This document shows, one piece after another, positions 42,746 to 52,686 of a stretch of 64,000 nucleotides of DNA (the first letter of the stretch is position 1; every line of letters begins with the position of its first letter). Source of the DNA: Hirschia maritima DSM 19733 (lineage in GTDB: Bacteria > Pseudomonadota > Alphaproteobacteria > Caulobacterales > Hyphomonadaceae); the NCBI RefSeq assembly GCF_000378345.1, contig NZ_KB899549.1:1-64000 (forward strand). The letters are read 5' to 3'. The translations under genes and the position numbers were made by a program. The notes beneath the pieces are model-generated. The model saw nothing but the letters and a program-made list of their open reading frames with translations. It searched no databases and was not told the DNA's origin.

Positions 42746-43203
42746 TGGCATCAAATTTAACTATCTACATCGATGCAGACGCCTGCCCTGTCAAAAATGA
42801 GACTTACAAAGTTGCAGAGCGTCACACCGCCTTAACTTGGGTTGTATCCAATTCATTTCTTCAAGTTCCTCGAATGCCATTTATCAAACAAATGGTTGTC
42901 GATGCCGGCCCCGATGAAGCTGATAATTGGATTGCTGAAAACTGCGATCACCATTCTGTTGTCATTACTGCAGACATCCTCTTAGCCGAACGCGCATTAG
43001 AAAATGATGCCATCGTTCTTAAACCCGATGGTAAGGCATTCACAAAAGAGACCATAGGTGCAGCTGTCGCCACTCGCGCTCTGATGGAGCAACTGAGATC
43101 GACCGGCGAGCAAATGGGTGGTGCAGCACCATTTTCTCAAGCTGACCGATCTCGTTTTCTACAAGCACTGCATGAAGCATGCGTGAAGCTAAAATCTAAT
43201 TAA
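42745..43203 (+). CDS. YaiI/YqxD family (DUF188) protein
   Basis: The protein has 152 residues with the family opening IYIDADACPVKNETYKVA and the acidic GPDEADNWIAENC segment, a PIN-like nuclease fold. Later conserved stretches are VITADILLAERAL, VLKPDGKAFT and MGGAAPFSQADRSRFLQ. Molecular function is not established. It begins within the stop of the DUF924 gene and overlaps the convergent DUF1178 gene by four bases at its end. Confidence 0.9.
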   Translation: MASNLTIYIDADACPVKNETYKVAERHTALTWVVSNSFLQVPRMPFIKQMVVDAGPDEADNWIAENCDHHSVVITADILLAERALENDAIVLKPDGKAFTKETIGAAVATRALMEQLRSTGEQMGGAAPFSQADRSRFLQALHEACVKLKSN

Positions 43204-43667
43204 TTCAATTTTTTAGTATCTTTGGGAGCAGGAACTGGAGGTACGAAAGGTTCCGGCAACGGCACAGTCGTCACGCCTTCATCAGCAAGTGATTTTGCTT
43301 CCTCGGCTGATGTTTCTCCCCAAACTGCTCGTTTTTCTTGATCACCATAGTGCATAGCACGCGCTTCATCAGCGAATTTGTCACCAACATAGTCATGCGT
43401 TTTACCGATATGCTCGCGTACTTTGGAAGCGACTTTTTCAATTTCATCTGGCGTCGGTAATGAATCAGACTTTGGCATTTTCAATTTGCCGGATTTAGTT
43501 CCTGAATCTCTCACCATTGGTGCCATGATCTGTTTCCGGATATTCGTGCACCCGCAAACCGGACACTCCACCAAGCCACGCTCAACTTGCTCATCATAAG
43601 CAGAAGAGGACGGAAACCATGCTTCAAATTCATGATCACCTGAACAAGATAGCGCATATTTGATCAT
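43200..43667 (-). CDS. DUF1178 protein
   Basis: The protein has 155 residues. The N-terminus MIKYALSCSGDHEFEAWFPSS leads to a C-x-x-C zinc-ribbon-like pair in VECPVCGCTNIRKQIMAP; a central KPMKSDSLPTPDE-like linker and EARAMHYGDQEKRAVWGETS are typical of DUF1178. The end is a Pro-rich tail. The family is alphaproteobacterial and betaproteobacterial, with no known function. It precedes no obvious operon partner: grxC lies 58 bases upstream on the same strand. Confidence 0.88.
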   Translation of the reverse strand: MIKYALSCSGDHEFEAWFPSSSAYDEQVERGLVECPVCGCTNIRKQIMAPMVRDSGTKSGKLKMPKSDSLPTPDEIEKVASKVREHIGKTHDYVGDKFADEARAMHYGDQEKRAVWGETSAEEAKSLADEGVTTVPLPEPFVPPVPAPKDTKKLN

Positions 43668-43725
43668 CTATTTGACCTATTACTAAGAAGAGCCTTGCTC
43701 CCTTCCCGCAAGGCTTACACATCAA

Positions 43726-43980
43726 TTAAGCTAGCATACCATCAAGTACGCCCTGATGTTCCAGCAACATCATATCATCGCATCCACCAATGTGTTCATT
43801 GCCGATGAATATCTGCGGAAATGTACGACCACCATTTGAGCGATTGATCATTTCTTGCTTTTTAGAAGCATCACTTCCAGCATCAATTTCTTCAAATCCT
43901 ACACCCTTTTGCTTTAAGAGTGAAACTGCGCGTGAACAGTAAGGGCACAATTTGCGTGTATAGATCGTCACTTTTGCCAT
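43726..43980 (-). CDS. grxC: Glutaredoxin 3
   Basis: The protein has 84 residues. The dithiol active site CPYC is at residues 12-15, with the cis-Pro region RTFPQIFIG and the glutathione-binding GGCDDM toward the end. It reduces disulfides using glutathione and can donate electrons to the ribonucleotide reductase encoded at 10.9-15.1 kb. The gene stands between comF upstream and DUF1178 downstream, a frequent alphaproteobacterial order. Confidence 0.95.
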   Translation of the reverse strand: MAKVTIYTRKLCPYCSRAVSLLKQKGVGFEEIDAGSDASKKQEMINRSNGGRTFPQIFIGNEHIGGCDDMMLLEHQGVLDGMLA

Positions 43981-44019
43981 TAATAGATATATCCTAGATA
44001 CTTTTTCCCAACCGCTAAG

Positions 44020-44823
44020 TCATATAGTAGGATCTACAGGACTTACAACGCGTGACAAGGTAACAATATCGACATTTGCAGCGCCATGCCGTTTTAATAC
44101 ACGACTGCATGCCTCGACAGTTGCCCCTGTTGTGTAGACATCATCCACCAACAAAACACGTTTTCCTGTAAGGAAAGGATTGTGTTTCTCTCCAATTTGG
44201 AAAGCACCTTCTACATTTTTCCGACGCCCATTTGCGCTTTTTCCGGCCTGCGAAGGTGTGTTTTTCAACCTTTTAAGAATATGATGTTCTAATGGAATAT
44301 TGGTTTCCCGTGATATGGCGGCGGCCAACCAGAGCGATTGATTATACCCACGTGCTCTCAACCTTCGCACGTGCAGTGGCACTGCCATTACCACATCAGC
44401 TTCCTCTACCAATTCAGCACCATATTCCGCGCACCATCTCGCTAAAAGCTTTAGCCCAGTCCGATCCGCTCCATTTTTAAATCGCAATACAATTTGGCTC
44501 GTTAGATCATCATATGCAAAAACTGACCTTGCGCGGTCAAAGCCTGGTTTTCTGGCAATACACGCGGGGCATTCCTCATCCAGAAAAGCATCCGCAACCT
44601 CATGCAACACCTCAAAAGGCATTCCACATCGGCAACAATTAGGGCCTGATAAAAAACGGATCTTGGACCAATGTTCTGGCTCGATTAATCCTGGCCCGGC
44701 AATCTGTTCTCCTGTGATTAGAGAACGCGTGGGCCATATCAATTTATCGACGCGCCGCATAAATCTATGCAAATGATTGCCTAATTCTCGTAAAGCAGCA
44801 TATTGGCGCGATGGCATACTCAC
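44020..44823 (-). CDS. ComF family phosphoribosyltransferase-like protein
   Basis: The protein has 267 residues from a GTG at 44823, or two fewer from the ATG at 44817. An N-terminal zinc-ribbon pair (CCRCGMPF and CPACIARK) precedes a type I PRTase fold with the PRPP loop VLLVDDVYTTGAT. The GYNQSLWLA and TPSQAGKSANGRRKNV segments are typical of ComF, linked to natural competence in some bacteria and to DNA or purine salvage otherwise. Its 5' end overlaps the divergent methyltransferase gene by 13 bases. Confidence 0.88.
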   Translation of the reverse strand: MSMPSRQYAALRELGNHLHRFMRRVDKLIWPTRSLITGEQIAGPGLIEPEHWSKIRFLSGPNCCRCGMPFEVLHEVADAFLDEECPACIARKPGFDRARSVFAYDDLTSQIVLRFKNGADRTGLKLLARWCAEYGAELVEEADVVMAVPLHVRRLRARGYNQSLWLAAAISRETNIPLEHHILKRLKNTPSQAGKSANGRRKNVEGAFQIGEKHNPFLTGKRVLLVDDVYTTGATVEACSRVLKRHGAANVDIVTLSRVVSPVDPTI

Positions 44824-45677
44824 CTGATCAAAATCCCCCCCTAGTCTTCAACCGCGAACTTTTAAAAAAGCACAGAAATCGCGCTGCGCAAAATTTTGAT
44901 CAATTTTCTTTTTTAAAACAACGTGCCGCACAAAGTATGGTCGATAGACTAGAAGACATTTCGACATCATTTAATCGCGTGCTGGACCTTGGTTGTCACT
45001 CTGGAACCTTGGAAAAAGAAATCGCTAAGTCCCAAACTATTAAAAACCGAGTAAAAGATACTTTTCATTGTGATATTTCATACAAATTCACTGCGCAAAT
45101 AGTGGGTATGGCAATAGCAGTTGACGAAGAACGCCTTCCTTTCAAATCATCAAGTTTTGATGCAGTTTTTTCGTGTTTGTCACTTCATTGGGTGAACGAT
45201 TTGCCCGGCACACTTATCCAGATCAAAAACATACTCAAGCCTAACGGCTTATTTATTGGTCAGTTATTGGGTGGACGTACACTCCACGAACTTCGCACTT
45301 GCTTTATACGAGCTGAAACTGAAATCCGCGGAGGGGCAAGTATGAGGGTTTCCCCATTTGCAGATGTGCAGGATTTATCAAACCTTCTTCAACGGGCTGG
45401 CTTCTCAAATCCGGTAGCGGATACTGAAACAATCAATGTCCGCTATTCGCACCCTCTAAAATTATTGCAAGATTTAAGAGGCATGGGTGAAACTTCCGCT
45501 CTTTTTATAAACAAAGAGAACCGTCCGCCCAATTTAACGCGAACAATTTTATTTAGAGCCCTTGAAATCTATGGTGAACAATATGCAACAGAGGATGGGA
45601 AATATCCTGCAACATTTGAGATCATCACTGCTTCAGGGTGGACTACATCTCCAAACAGATTTCTTAACAAGGAATAG
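44811..45677 (+). CDS. BioC/NDUFAF5-like SAM-dependent methyltransferase
   Basis: The protein has 288 residues. The opening VFNRELLKKHRNRAAQNF and the following DQFSFLKQRAAQSMVDRLE match the alphaproteobacterial relatives of mitochondrial NDUFAF5, a hydroxylase or methyltransferase for complex I assembly. The SAM motif is VLDLGCHSGTLEKEI, with FDAVFSCLSLHWVNDLPG later. It is not proven to be BioC, since no biotin genes are near. The start codon lies inside the divergent comF coding region. Confidence 0.82.
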   Translation: MAYSPDQNPPLVFNRELLKKHRNRAAQNFDQFSFLKQRAAQSMVDRLEDISTSFNRVLDLGCHSGTLEKEIAKSQTIKNRVKDTFHCDISYKFTAQIVGMAIAVDEERLPFKSSSFDAVFSCLSLHWVNDLPGTLIQIKNILKPNGLFIGQLLGGRTLHELRTCFIRAETEIRGGASMRVSPFADVQDLSNLLQRAGFSNPVADTETINVRYSHPLKLLQDLRGMGETSALFINKENRPPNLTRTILFRALEIYGEQYATEDGKYPATFEIITASGWTTSPNRFLNKE

Positions 45678-45694
45678 GTGTATTGGCTAAACTT

Positions 45695-45898
45695 TTAGGT
45701 GTTTTGAGAATCTACTGCTTCCTGCCACTTTTCACCTAGGTTTTCAAAACCGTCACCTGTCTCTTCACCCATAACACGTGCACCTGTTATAATGGCAACA
45801 GCAATCAAAGAAGCCATTAATCCGTACTCAATGGCTGTCGCACCTGATCGATCCGACCAGACTTGCTTGAAAAGGTTTCTTACTTTTTTACCAAACAT
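45695..45898 (-). CDS. flp: Flp/Fap-type pilin, complete orphan copy
   Basis: The protein has 67 residues from the ATG at 45898. The leader MFGKKVRNLFKQVWSDRSG is cut before ATAIEYG, with the Glu-Tyr pair of Flp pilins, then a hydrophobic helix LMASLIAVAIITGARVMG and a short charged tail. It is the major subunit type of Tad pili. No other pilus gene lies nearby. Its start overlaps the end of mutT by 19 bases, so it is probably translated from the mutT mRNA. A second Flp gene is cut at position 1 of the window. Confidence 0.92.
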   Translation of the reverse strand: MFGKKVRNLFKQVWSDRSGATAIEYGLMASLIAVAIITGARVMGEETGDGFENLGEKWQEAVDSQNT

Positions 45899-46314
45899 AA
45901 GCGGTTTCCCATCCACCTTCTAAATTCATCCATAAGCTCCACATCCGCTGGAGGCGTTGGATAATTTGCCAAATCCTTTTCAGATACCCAAGCCAGTGAT
46001 TGGCCTTCGCACCCTTCCGGAGTTCCTTGCCATTTCTGACAAATAAAAACCGGCATTAGAAGATGAAAGTTCTCGTAGGAGTGTGATGCAAAACTGAAAG
46101 GAATTAAATCCTTTTGCTCAACATCAATCCCTAACTCCTCCTTCAATTCCCGGACCAACGCTGCTTCGGGAGTTTCACCCTCTTCAACCTTGCCACCTGG
46201 GAATTCCCAGAGACCTGCCAAACTTTTACCTTCTGGTCTTTGTGCCAGTAACAAGCTGCCTTTTTCATCCACGAGAGCAACAGCTGAAACCAGTACAAGT
46301 TTTAAGTCTGACAT
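45880..46314 (-). CDS. mutT: 8-oxo-dGTP diphosphatase, Nudix family
   Basis: The protein has 144 residues. The Nudix box is complete: GGKVEEGETPEAALVRELKEELGI fits G-x5-E-x7-R-E-x2-E-E-x-G at about residues 40-62. WEFPGGKVE preceding it and AWVSEKDLANYPTPPADVE toward the C-terminus are characteristic of MutT, which removes mutagenic oxidised dGTP. It lies downstream of argJ, 42 bases away on the same strand, and overlaps the flp gene. Confidence 0.88.
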   Translation of the reverse strand: MSDLKLVLVSAVALVDEKGSLLLAQRPEGKSLAGLWEFPGGKVEEGETPEAALVRELKEELGIDVEQKDLIPFSFASHSYENFHLLMPVFICQKWQGTPEGCEGQSLAWVSEKDLANYPTPPADVELMDEFRRWMGNRLCLVKK

Positions 46315-46356
46315 ATATTTAGTACACCTTTTTCAAGATCAAATTAGGATTGGAAG

Positions 46357-47598
46357 TTAAGTTCGATAGGCTCCGTTAATGTCCACGTAACCATGAGTGA
46401 GATCACATGTCCAAACTTGCGCAATACCTTCCCCAACGCCAACATCGACTTTAATGCTGATTTCTGAAGACTGACAGATTTCGCTAGCCGCATCTTCCGA
46501 ATAATTTGCAGCACGCATCCCACCAGAAGCAACTTCTACATCGCCAAAAGAAATACTTAATTTATCTTTATTCACGGGCTGATCCGTCTTCCCCACTGCC
46601 ATCACGATACGCCCCCAATTGGCATCAGATGCAGCAAGGGCTGTTTTCACAAGTGGAGAGTTGGCAATACTCGTTGCAATTATTTTTGCTGAATTATCTG
46701 TTTTCGCACCTGATACTGTGATCGCAATTAATTTTGATGCACCTTCGCCATCTCTCACAATTTGAACAGACAGATCCAACATAACTTTATGTAATTCGGC
46801 CGCAAATTCTTCCAGTCTCGGATCATTAACATCATCTATCAACGAACCTGACTTGCCTGTTGCAAAAAGCATTACTGTATCAGACGTGGATGTATCACCA
46901 TCCACCGTTATGCAGTTAAAGGTTTCATTTGTATAACGAGACAATAAGGACTGACACACCTGTGGGCTTAGGTTTGCATCGGTGAATACGTACGCCAACA
47001 TAGTCGCCATATTCGGCATAATCATACCCGAACCTTTAGCGACACCTGCAATATTGATGGCTTCCCCATCAATCGCAGCTTCCCCAGCACTGGCTTTCGG
47101 AAAAGTATCTGTCGTCATAAATGCGACGCCCGCATCATTCAGAGACGCCTCGCCTAGAGAAGGCCATATCTCATGGACTTTATCCGCAATAAATTTTGGT
47201 TCTAATGGTTCACCAATAACACCTGTAGCCGCAATGAAAACATTCTCTCTTTCAACATTTCCAAGCTTTGATACAGCCGCAATAGTTGCTTCATTTTTTG
47301 CAATACCAGCTGCCCCTGTAAATGCATTTGAGTTTCCAGCGTTTACAACTAGAGCTCTCGCTTTGCCTTCGCTTAGACGCAAAGCTTCACGACACCAATC
47401 GACATCTGCCGAACATGTAGATGAACGTGTAAATACACCCGCGGCTGAAGCCTCTTCATCGAAGTAAGCAACAAAGACATCATCTCGATCGCCATAAAAC
47501 CCATTACACCCCACAGCAAACTTCACGCCCGCAATATCAGGTAATTTTGGTGTATTCTCCGGCGCGAGGGGAGATTTTGTTAGCTTCATTCCAGCCAT
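46357..47598 (-). CDS. argJ: Bifunctional ornithine acetyltransferase / N-acetylglutamate synthase
   Basis: The protein has 413 residues. ArgJ recycles acetyl groups between N-acetylornithine and glutamate in arginine synthesis, yielding ornithine, the substrate of the polyamine enzymes here. The precursor cleaves itself before the nucleophile Thr: the surrounding KGSGMIMPNMATML is intact. NAGNSNAFTGAAG and FNCITVDGDTSTSDT are conserved. Length agrees with family (about 400). It sits between a parvulin gene upstream and mutT downstream on one strand. Confidence 0.95.
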   Translation of the reverse strand: MAGMKLTKSPLAPENTPKLPDIAGVKFAVGCNGFYGDRDDVFVAYFDEEASAAGVFTRSSTCSADVDWCREALRLSEGKARALVVNAGNSNAFTGAAGIAKNEATIAAVSKLGNVERENVFIAATGVIGEPLEPKFIADKVHEIWPSLGEASLNDAGVAFMTTDTFPKASAGEAAIDGEAINIAGVAKGSGMIMPNMATMLAYVFTDANLSPQVCQSLLSRYTNETFNCITVDGDTSTSDTVMLFATGKSGSLIDDVNDPRLEEFAAELHKVMLDLSVQIVRDGEGASKLIAITVSGAKTDNSAKIIATSIANSPLVKTALAASDANWGRIVMAVGKTDQPVNKDKLSISFGDVEVASGGMRAANYSEDAASEICQSSEISIKVDVGVGEGIAQVWTCDLTHGYVDINGAYRT

Positions 47599-47616
47599 GT
47601 TTTTTCTTTCGATTTA

Positions 47617-48588
47617 TTATTCGCTCGAATTATCAGGTGTTGTGGTCGGGTTTCCGTTTTCATCCAATTCAGCTGCATTTGAAAATGCATCATTGATTGG
47701 CCCTTCAACCTCATCAAATGATCTGATGATGGCGGCATCTTTGTGCAATTTTCTTAGCAAGCGTTCTAACTCACTTGCAATCAAAAAATCCCAAATCTGT
47801 GGCCGCAATTCTTGAAGTGTCGGAAGTGGTTCAGGGCGCTTTTCTTCAATCTTGATAACCACCCAGCCTTTTCGTGTTTCAAATGGCTGAGATACCCCGC
47901 CCATAGCCGTATTTTCAATAGCGTTTGCTAAAGGCAGAGGTGCTGTCTCTGGGTTGATAAACCCAAGATCACCACCTTCTAAACGTGTCTCTTCATCGAT
48001 TGAACGGTTAGATGCCAAAACCGCAAAATCGGTTTCAGCAGACATCTGCCTAATCATTGAATTGGCGGCCTCAAGAGTTGGCAAAACTATTTGCCTAACA
48101 CGATACTCTTCTCCCAATTGCAATTGCTTCAAATTAATGGACGTTTCATAATATTTTTGAATAGACGCTTCATCCACACCTTGCGCCAACAATTTGTTTC
48201 CCAAAAGTCGATCACGAATAACTTTCAGGCGATGTTCAACATAAGGGTCGGCATGAAGATTTTGTTTTTCAGCTTCTTTTGCCAATAAATGATCATCGAT
48301 CAACGAATTCAAAATACGCGTAAACTCTGGAGATCCTGAGTCAATCTTGCGACCTGCAAGCACAACACCTTGTGATTCTGCTTCCATCTCGATATCAGAA
48401 ACATAGATAGGGAAACCATCAATTGTAGCAGCAATGATGCCCTCTTCTGCTCCTTCTACCGGTGTTGGCTGAATAAGAACTGCACCATCTTCTTCACATG
48501 CCGATATGATTGCCAAAGCTCCGAATGAAACAAGAATATTTCGCGCTATATTGCGTTTTTTAACTGTCTTCATCTCAGTAAGGTCCAT
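47617..48588 (-). CDS. Parvulin-type peptidyl-prolyl isomerase lipoprotein
   Basis: The protein has 323 residues with AGGGA nine bases before the ATG. The signal peptide ends in a lipobox-like AIISACEE. A SurA/PpiD-like N-domain (about residues 50-140) is followed by a parvulin PPIase domain with ETRLEGGDLGFINPETAPLPLANAI and GGVSQPFETRKGWVVIKIEEK. Such exported proteins fold outer-membrane or secreted proteins in the periplasm. It is divergent from secA and 18 bases upstream of argJ. Confidence 0.87.
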   Translation of the reverse strand: MDLTEMKTVKKRNIARNILVSFGALAIISACEEDGAVLIQPTPVEGAEEGIIAATIDGFPIYVSDIEMEAESQGVVLAGRKIDSGSPEFTRILNSLIDDHLLAKEAEKQNLHADPYVEHRLKVIRDRLLGNKLLAQGVDEASIQKYYETSINLKQLQLGEEYRVRQIVLPTLEAANSMIRQMSAETDFAVLASNRSIDEETRLEGGDLGFINPETAPLPLANAIENTAMGGVSQPFETRKGWVVIKIEEKRPEPLPTLQELRPQIWDFLIASELERLLRKLHKDAAIIRSFDEVEGPINDAFSNAAELDENGNPTTTPDNSSE

Positions 48589-48952
48589 GATTCTATTTCC
48601 CTAAGCACAGTTGGAATTCAGCAGCTTAAAACAACCAAATGGTGTTTCACGAATTTCATTTGAACGCTCTCAATACGAACCCAACTTGGTTTAGTCGAGA
48701 TGTATTCAACATATTATGACTGATATGTGCGGTAAAAACGCAATAAAGCAGCTCTTTGCTGCTCCTAAGGCGTTTCACTGCATTGACACACCACAAGCGG
48801 CTGCTTACCTCTGCCTAATTGGTTTGACATATTATAACCTTTTAAAGGCGTCATTCCTAAATCCAGTGGAAGACAACGCAATTTCTCTGTTGTGTCGTCA
48901 GTCTTGTTATTTATCTATGCCCCTTTTGGGGCAGTCGAACGGTAGTATATTT
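48589..48952. other. secA upstream region
   Basis: This region lies between the divergent parvulin and secA genes. An open frame runs in phase with secA from 48716, but it has no SD and no similarity to SecA, so I treat it as leader. A perfect hairpin GCCCC-TTTT-GGGGC lies at 48919-48932, 20 bases before the secA ATG. TTGACA occurs at 48783 and 48824, but without a convincing -10 element at the right spacing. Confidence 0.45.
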
Positions 48953-51661
48953 ATGTTTGGGATTGCCCAGAAAATTTTTGGTTCCGTCAACGACCGCAAA
49001 TTAAAGCCATTCCGCGCTCGCGTGCAACAAATCAACTCGCTAGAGCCGGTTACTGAAGCTTTGTCCGATGATGCTTTGCGCGCACGTACCGGCGAGTTCC
49101 GTCAAAAAATTGCCAATGGTGCACCGATCGATGACATCCTCCCTGAAGCATTTGCGACTGTTCGAGAAGCTGCAAAGCGCTCTATCGGTCTTCGTCACTT
49201 CGATACCCAACTTATCGGTGGTATGGTTATGCACGCTGGTAATATTGCCGAAATGCGAACAGGTGAAGGTAAAACCCTGGTTGCGACAGCTCCAACATAT
49301 CTAAACGCGCTTGAAGGCAAAGGTGTTCACGTTATTACAGTGAACGACTATCTGGCTCAGCGTGATGCTGAATGGATGGGACAAGTTTATAATTTCCTTG
49401 GCCTTAGCTGGGGAACTATCGTCCACGGTATGGATGATAATCAGCGCCGCGAAGCTTATGCTGCTGATATCACATACGGAACAAACAATGAGTTTGGTTT
49501 CGACTATCTACGCGATAACATGAAATACTCGTTAGCCGACATGGTTCAACGTGGTCACCGTTACTGTATCGTCGATGAGGTGGACTCCATTCTGATCGAT
49601 GAAAGCCGGACACCGCTTATCATTTCTGGTCCGACTGACGACCGCTCCGAGCTATATATGAAGCTGGATGCGATTATCCCTCACCTCGTAGATGAAGACT
49701 TTGAAATTGATGAAAAACAAAAGTCGGTTGTCTTCACTGAAGATGGGAATGAACGACTAGAAGAATTGCTGACGCAAGCAGAACTTCTTGAAGGCTCAAT
49801 GTACGAACCTTCGAATGTGTCCGTTGTTCACCATGCAAATCAAGCCTTGCGTGCGCACAAGCTATTCACTCGCGATATCGACTATATCGTTCAAAAAGGT
49901 GAAGTTGTCCTAATTGATGAATTTACGGGCCGCATGATGCCAGGCCGTCGTTTATCTGAAGGTCTGCACCAGGCTATCGAAGCCAAAGAAAAAACAAAAA
50001 TCCAACCTGAAAACCAAACTCTGGCTTCTATTACATTCCAGAATTATTTCCGTCTCTACGACAAACTCTCAGGTATGACAGGTACAGCTTCCACCGAAGC
50101 AGACGAATTTGCAGACATCTATAAACTCGGTGTTTTGGAAATTCCGACAAACAAACCTATCCAACGTATTGATGATGACGATGTTGTTTACAGAACAGCA
50201 AAAGAAAAATTCAATGCCATTATTGAAGATTTGGCAGACTGTGCAGAACGAGGCCAACCTGTTCTTGTAGGTACTGTTTCGATTGAAAAGTCAGAACTGC
50301 TTTCAACTCTGCTCGCCAACAAAGGTGTTAAACACCAAGTTTTGAATGCGCTTCACCACGAACAAGAAGCTCAAATTGTAGCTCAAGCAGGTGTTCCTGG
50401 AGCCATTACAGTTGCTACCAACATGGCTGGTCGTGGTACCGACATCCAGCTTGGCGGTAATCTTGAAATGCGAATCGAAAAAGAAGTCGCAGAACAACAA
50501 GAAAAACTTGGGCGTGAATTAAATGAAGCTGAGAGCTCAGCCCTAGTCGCAGAAATCACAGCTGATATTGAAGCTAAAAAACAGCAGGCCCTCGATGCAG
50601 GTGGATTGTATGTTTTAGCTACTGAACGCCATGAAAGCCGCCGTATCGACAACCAGTTGCGAGGTCGTACAGGTCGTCAAGGTGATCCTGGTCGCTCTAA
50701 ATTCTTCATCTGTTTGGAAGATGACCTTCTTCGTATTTTCGCGGCAGACCGCCTTGATGCCATCATGCGTCGCCTCGGTATTGAAGAAGGTGAAGCTATC
50801 ATTCACCCTTGGATGAACAAAGCTCTCGAAACATCACAGCGCCGCGTTGAACAACGCAATTTTGAGATTCGGAAAAACCTCCTCAAATATGATGATGTGA
50901 TCAACGACCAGCGTAAAGCTGTGTTTGAGCAACGCATTGAATTCATGCACGCGAAGCAAGTGACGGATGACATCAAAGAGATGCGTCACCAAACAGTCGA
51001 AACCATGATTCATTCCTACATGCCGGAAAAAGCATTCCATGAGCAATGGGACATCGATGGTTTAGAAAAAGCAGTGCTAGAAGAGCTAGCTCTTACTGCC
51101 CCTGTTCGTGCTTGGGCCGATGCAGAAGGTGTGGCAACGGAAGAAGTTGTCGATAAGCTTATTGAATTTGCCGACGATGCTTATGCCAAAAAAGCAATTG
51201 GCGTTGGTGAAGAACGCATGCGTTGGATTGAAAAACAAGTGCTTCTTCAGGAAGTTGATACACGCTGGCGTGAACACTTGTCGAATCTAGATCAACTTCG
51301 TTCAGTAGTGCACCTTCGTGGATACGCACAGCGCGATCCTCTAAACGAATTCAAGTCTGAAGCGTTCTCGCTCTTCGAAGCTCTTCTTTCAGATATGCGC
51401 AGCGCAGTTACGACTATGCTTATGCGCCTTCAAGTAGCTGAAGAAGGTGGAACACCTCCTTCTGAGATTACACCTGCTGAACCGCCCAAAGCAGTTACCG
51501 AAACCCACATTGATCCGCAAACGGGTCAAAATGAAATGGATAAAAAAAAAGATAACCTCCCCGCAGGATGGGAAAGAACCCCAAGAAACTCAGCCTGCCC
51601 ATGTGGATCAGGAAAGAAGTTCAAACACTGCTGCGGAGACGTAAGCAAAGTAGCGCTATAG
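48953..51661 (+). CDS. secA: Preprotein translocase ATPase SecA
   Basis: The protein has 902 residues from the ATG at 48953, the length typical of alphaproteobacterial SecA. It drives protein export through SecYEG. Walker A is [17 protein letters not shown], Walker B region LIDE-type [14 protein letters not shown], and the helicase-like [15 protein letters not shown] and [10 protein letters not shown] are present. The C-terminal zinc site [14 protein letters not shown] binds SecB or phospholipid. The upstream open frame to 48716 is not part of the protein. A terminator follows. Confidence 0.96.
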   Translation: MFGIAQKIFGSVNDRKLKPFRARVQQINSLEPVTEALSDDALRARTGEFRQKIANGAPIDDILPEAFATVREAAKRSIGLRHFDTQLIGGMVMHAGNIAEMRTGEGKTLVATAPTYLNALEGKGVHVITVNDYLAQRDAEWMGQVYNFLGLSWGTIVHGMDDNQRREAYAADITYGTNNEFGFDYLRDNMKYSLADMVQRGHRYCIVDEVDSILIDESRTPLIISGPTDDRSELYMKLDAIIPHLVDEDFEIDEKQKSVVFTEDGNERLEELLTQAELLEGSMYEPSNVSVVHHANQALRAHKLFTRDIDYIVQKGEVVLIDEFTGRMMPGRRLSEGLHQAIEAKEKTKIQPENQTLASITFQNYFRLYDKLSGMTGTASTEADEFADIYKLGVLEIPTNKPIQRIDDDDVVYRTAKEKFNAIIEDLADCAERGQPVLVGTVSIEKSELLSTLLANKGVKHQVLNALHHEQEAQIVAQAGVPGAITVATNMAGRGTDIQLGGNLEMRIEKEVAEQQEKLGRELNEAESSALVAEITADIEAKKQQALDAGGLYVLATERHESRRIDNQLRGRTGRQGDPGRSKFFICLEDDLLRIFAADRLDAIMRRLGIEEGEAIIHPWMNKALETSQRRVEQRNFEIRKNLLKYDDVINDQRKAVFEQRIEFMHAKQVTDDIKEMRHQTVETMIHSYMPEKAFHEQWDIDGLEKAVLEELALTAPVRAWADAEGVATEEVVDKLIEFADDAYAKKAIGVGEERMRWIEKQVLLQEVDTRWREHLSNLDQLRSVVHLRGYAQRDPLNEFKSEAFSLFEALLSDMRSAVTTMLMRLQVAEEGGTPPSEITPAEPPKAVTETHIDPQTGQNEMDKKKDNLPAGWERTPRNSACPCGSGKKFKHCCGDVSKVAL

Positions 51662-51698
51662 ATTTAAAAACGCCTACTTTTCAATCAATTCGATAACA

Positions 51699-51736
51699 AA
51701 AAGCGTTCACATATAAAGTGGACGCTTTTCTTTTGT
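51699..51736 (+). terminator. Terminator of secA
   Basis: AAAAGCGTTCAC (51699-51710) and GTGGACGCTTTT (51718-51729) form a 12-bp stem with one T-G pair and an ATATAAA loop, followed by CTTTTGTT. It lies 38 bases after the secA stop. Confidence 0.85.
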
Positions 51737-51933
51737 TGGTTCCATAAAACTCAATTGCTTTTACATTAATTTTTTGTAACAACTGCAGAGATATCTTGTA
51801 CGGAGATTGCTGATGTGCTGCTAAGCCAGTCTTTGTGCATTAACCACAAAAATGACGCTGTTTGAGCAATATAAATACATTTACAACGCTCATTACACTG
51901 AGAAGACATAGATTAAAACTACGAGACCAGCTG

Positions 51934-52680
51934 ATGAAAATTTCTTCCATTCTCACCCTAACCGCCCTGAGCACATTTGCGGCCCATGCTCATGCACAGG
52001 CTAGTTACACTGGCGAGGGCTCTTTCACTGCTGGATACACGACCGGGAACACCGAGACAACCAATGTCGGTATAGGACTAAAACTTGCCCGCGAAGGCTC
52101 AAAATGGCGTCAATCAGGAGAATTCAAAGCTGATTACGGTGAAAATGAAGGTGACGAGAATAAAAATCGTATTTTCACAGCCGCGCAGTTGGATCGCAAA
52201 TTTGAAAGCCCCCGGTGGTCCGCCTATGGACGCACCACATACGAGCAAGATAAGTTCTCAGGATTTGATAACCGAGCATTCGTAGGTGGCGGGTTAGGAT
52301 ATATAGCCTTAGACGGAGATAAAACGACTTGGACGCTTGAAGGTGGTCCAGGTTGGAAGTTTGACGAAATCGCGCAAAGAACAAACAATGGTGAAGTAAT
52401 CCCCGCATTCAGAGAAGACAGTTTCGCTTTCCGCGCCGGGTCTACATTTAACTATCGTTTCAATGAGAATGTTTCACTCACAAATGATACAAATGCTGTT
52501 TACGCGGAAGCATCCACACAATTTAAGAATGGATTATCGCTGACTGCCAACCTGTTCAATGACATCTCAGCGAGACTTTCATTTGACGTACGCTACGACA
52601 CGGATCCGCCAAGTGGCAAAACCGAAAAAACAGATACTGCAACGAGAATCTCATTCGTGTACGCATTTTCAAATCACTAA
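51934..52680 (+). CDS. DUF481 outer-membrane beta-barrel protein
   Basis: The protein has 248 residues from the ATG at 51934; the open frame runs to 51862 without support. A signal peptide ends near AHAHAQA. The mature protein is a string of amphipathic strands typical of DUF481 (YdiY-like) salt-inducible barrels: AGYTTGNTETTNVGIGLKLAREG, FVGGGLGYI and a C-terminal RISFVYAF. DUF481 proteins are outer-membrane barrels of unknown transport function. Followed by a bidirectional terminator. Confidence 0.85.
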   Translation: MKISSILTLTALSTFAAHAHAQASYTGEGSFTAGYTTGNTETTNVGIGLKLAREGSKWRQSGEFKADYGENEGDENKNRIFTAAQLDRKFESPRWSAYGRTTYEQDKFSGFDNRAFVGGGLGYIALDGDKTTWTLEGGPGWKFDEIAQRTNNGEVIPAFREDSFAFRAGSTFNYRFNENVSLTNDTNAVYAEASTQFKNGLSLTANLFNDISARLSFDVRYDTDPPSGKTEKTDTATRISFVYAFSNH

Positions 52681-52686
52681 AACAAA

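Noticed and set aside
48716-48952. Upstream extension of SecA by 79 residues
   Set aside because: SecA proteins begin near the sequence at 48953. The extension has no SD and includes a hairpin typical of leader RNA.
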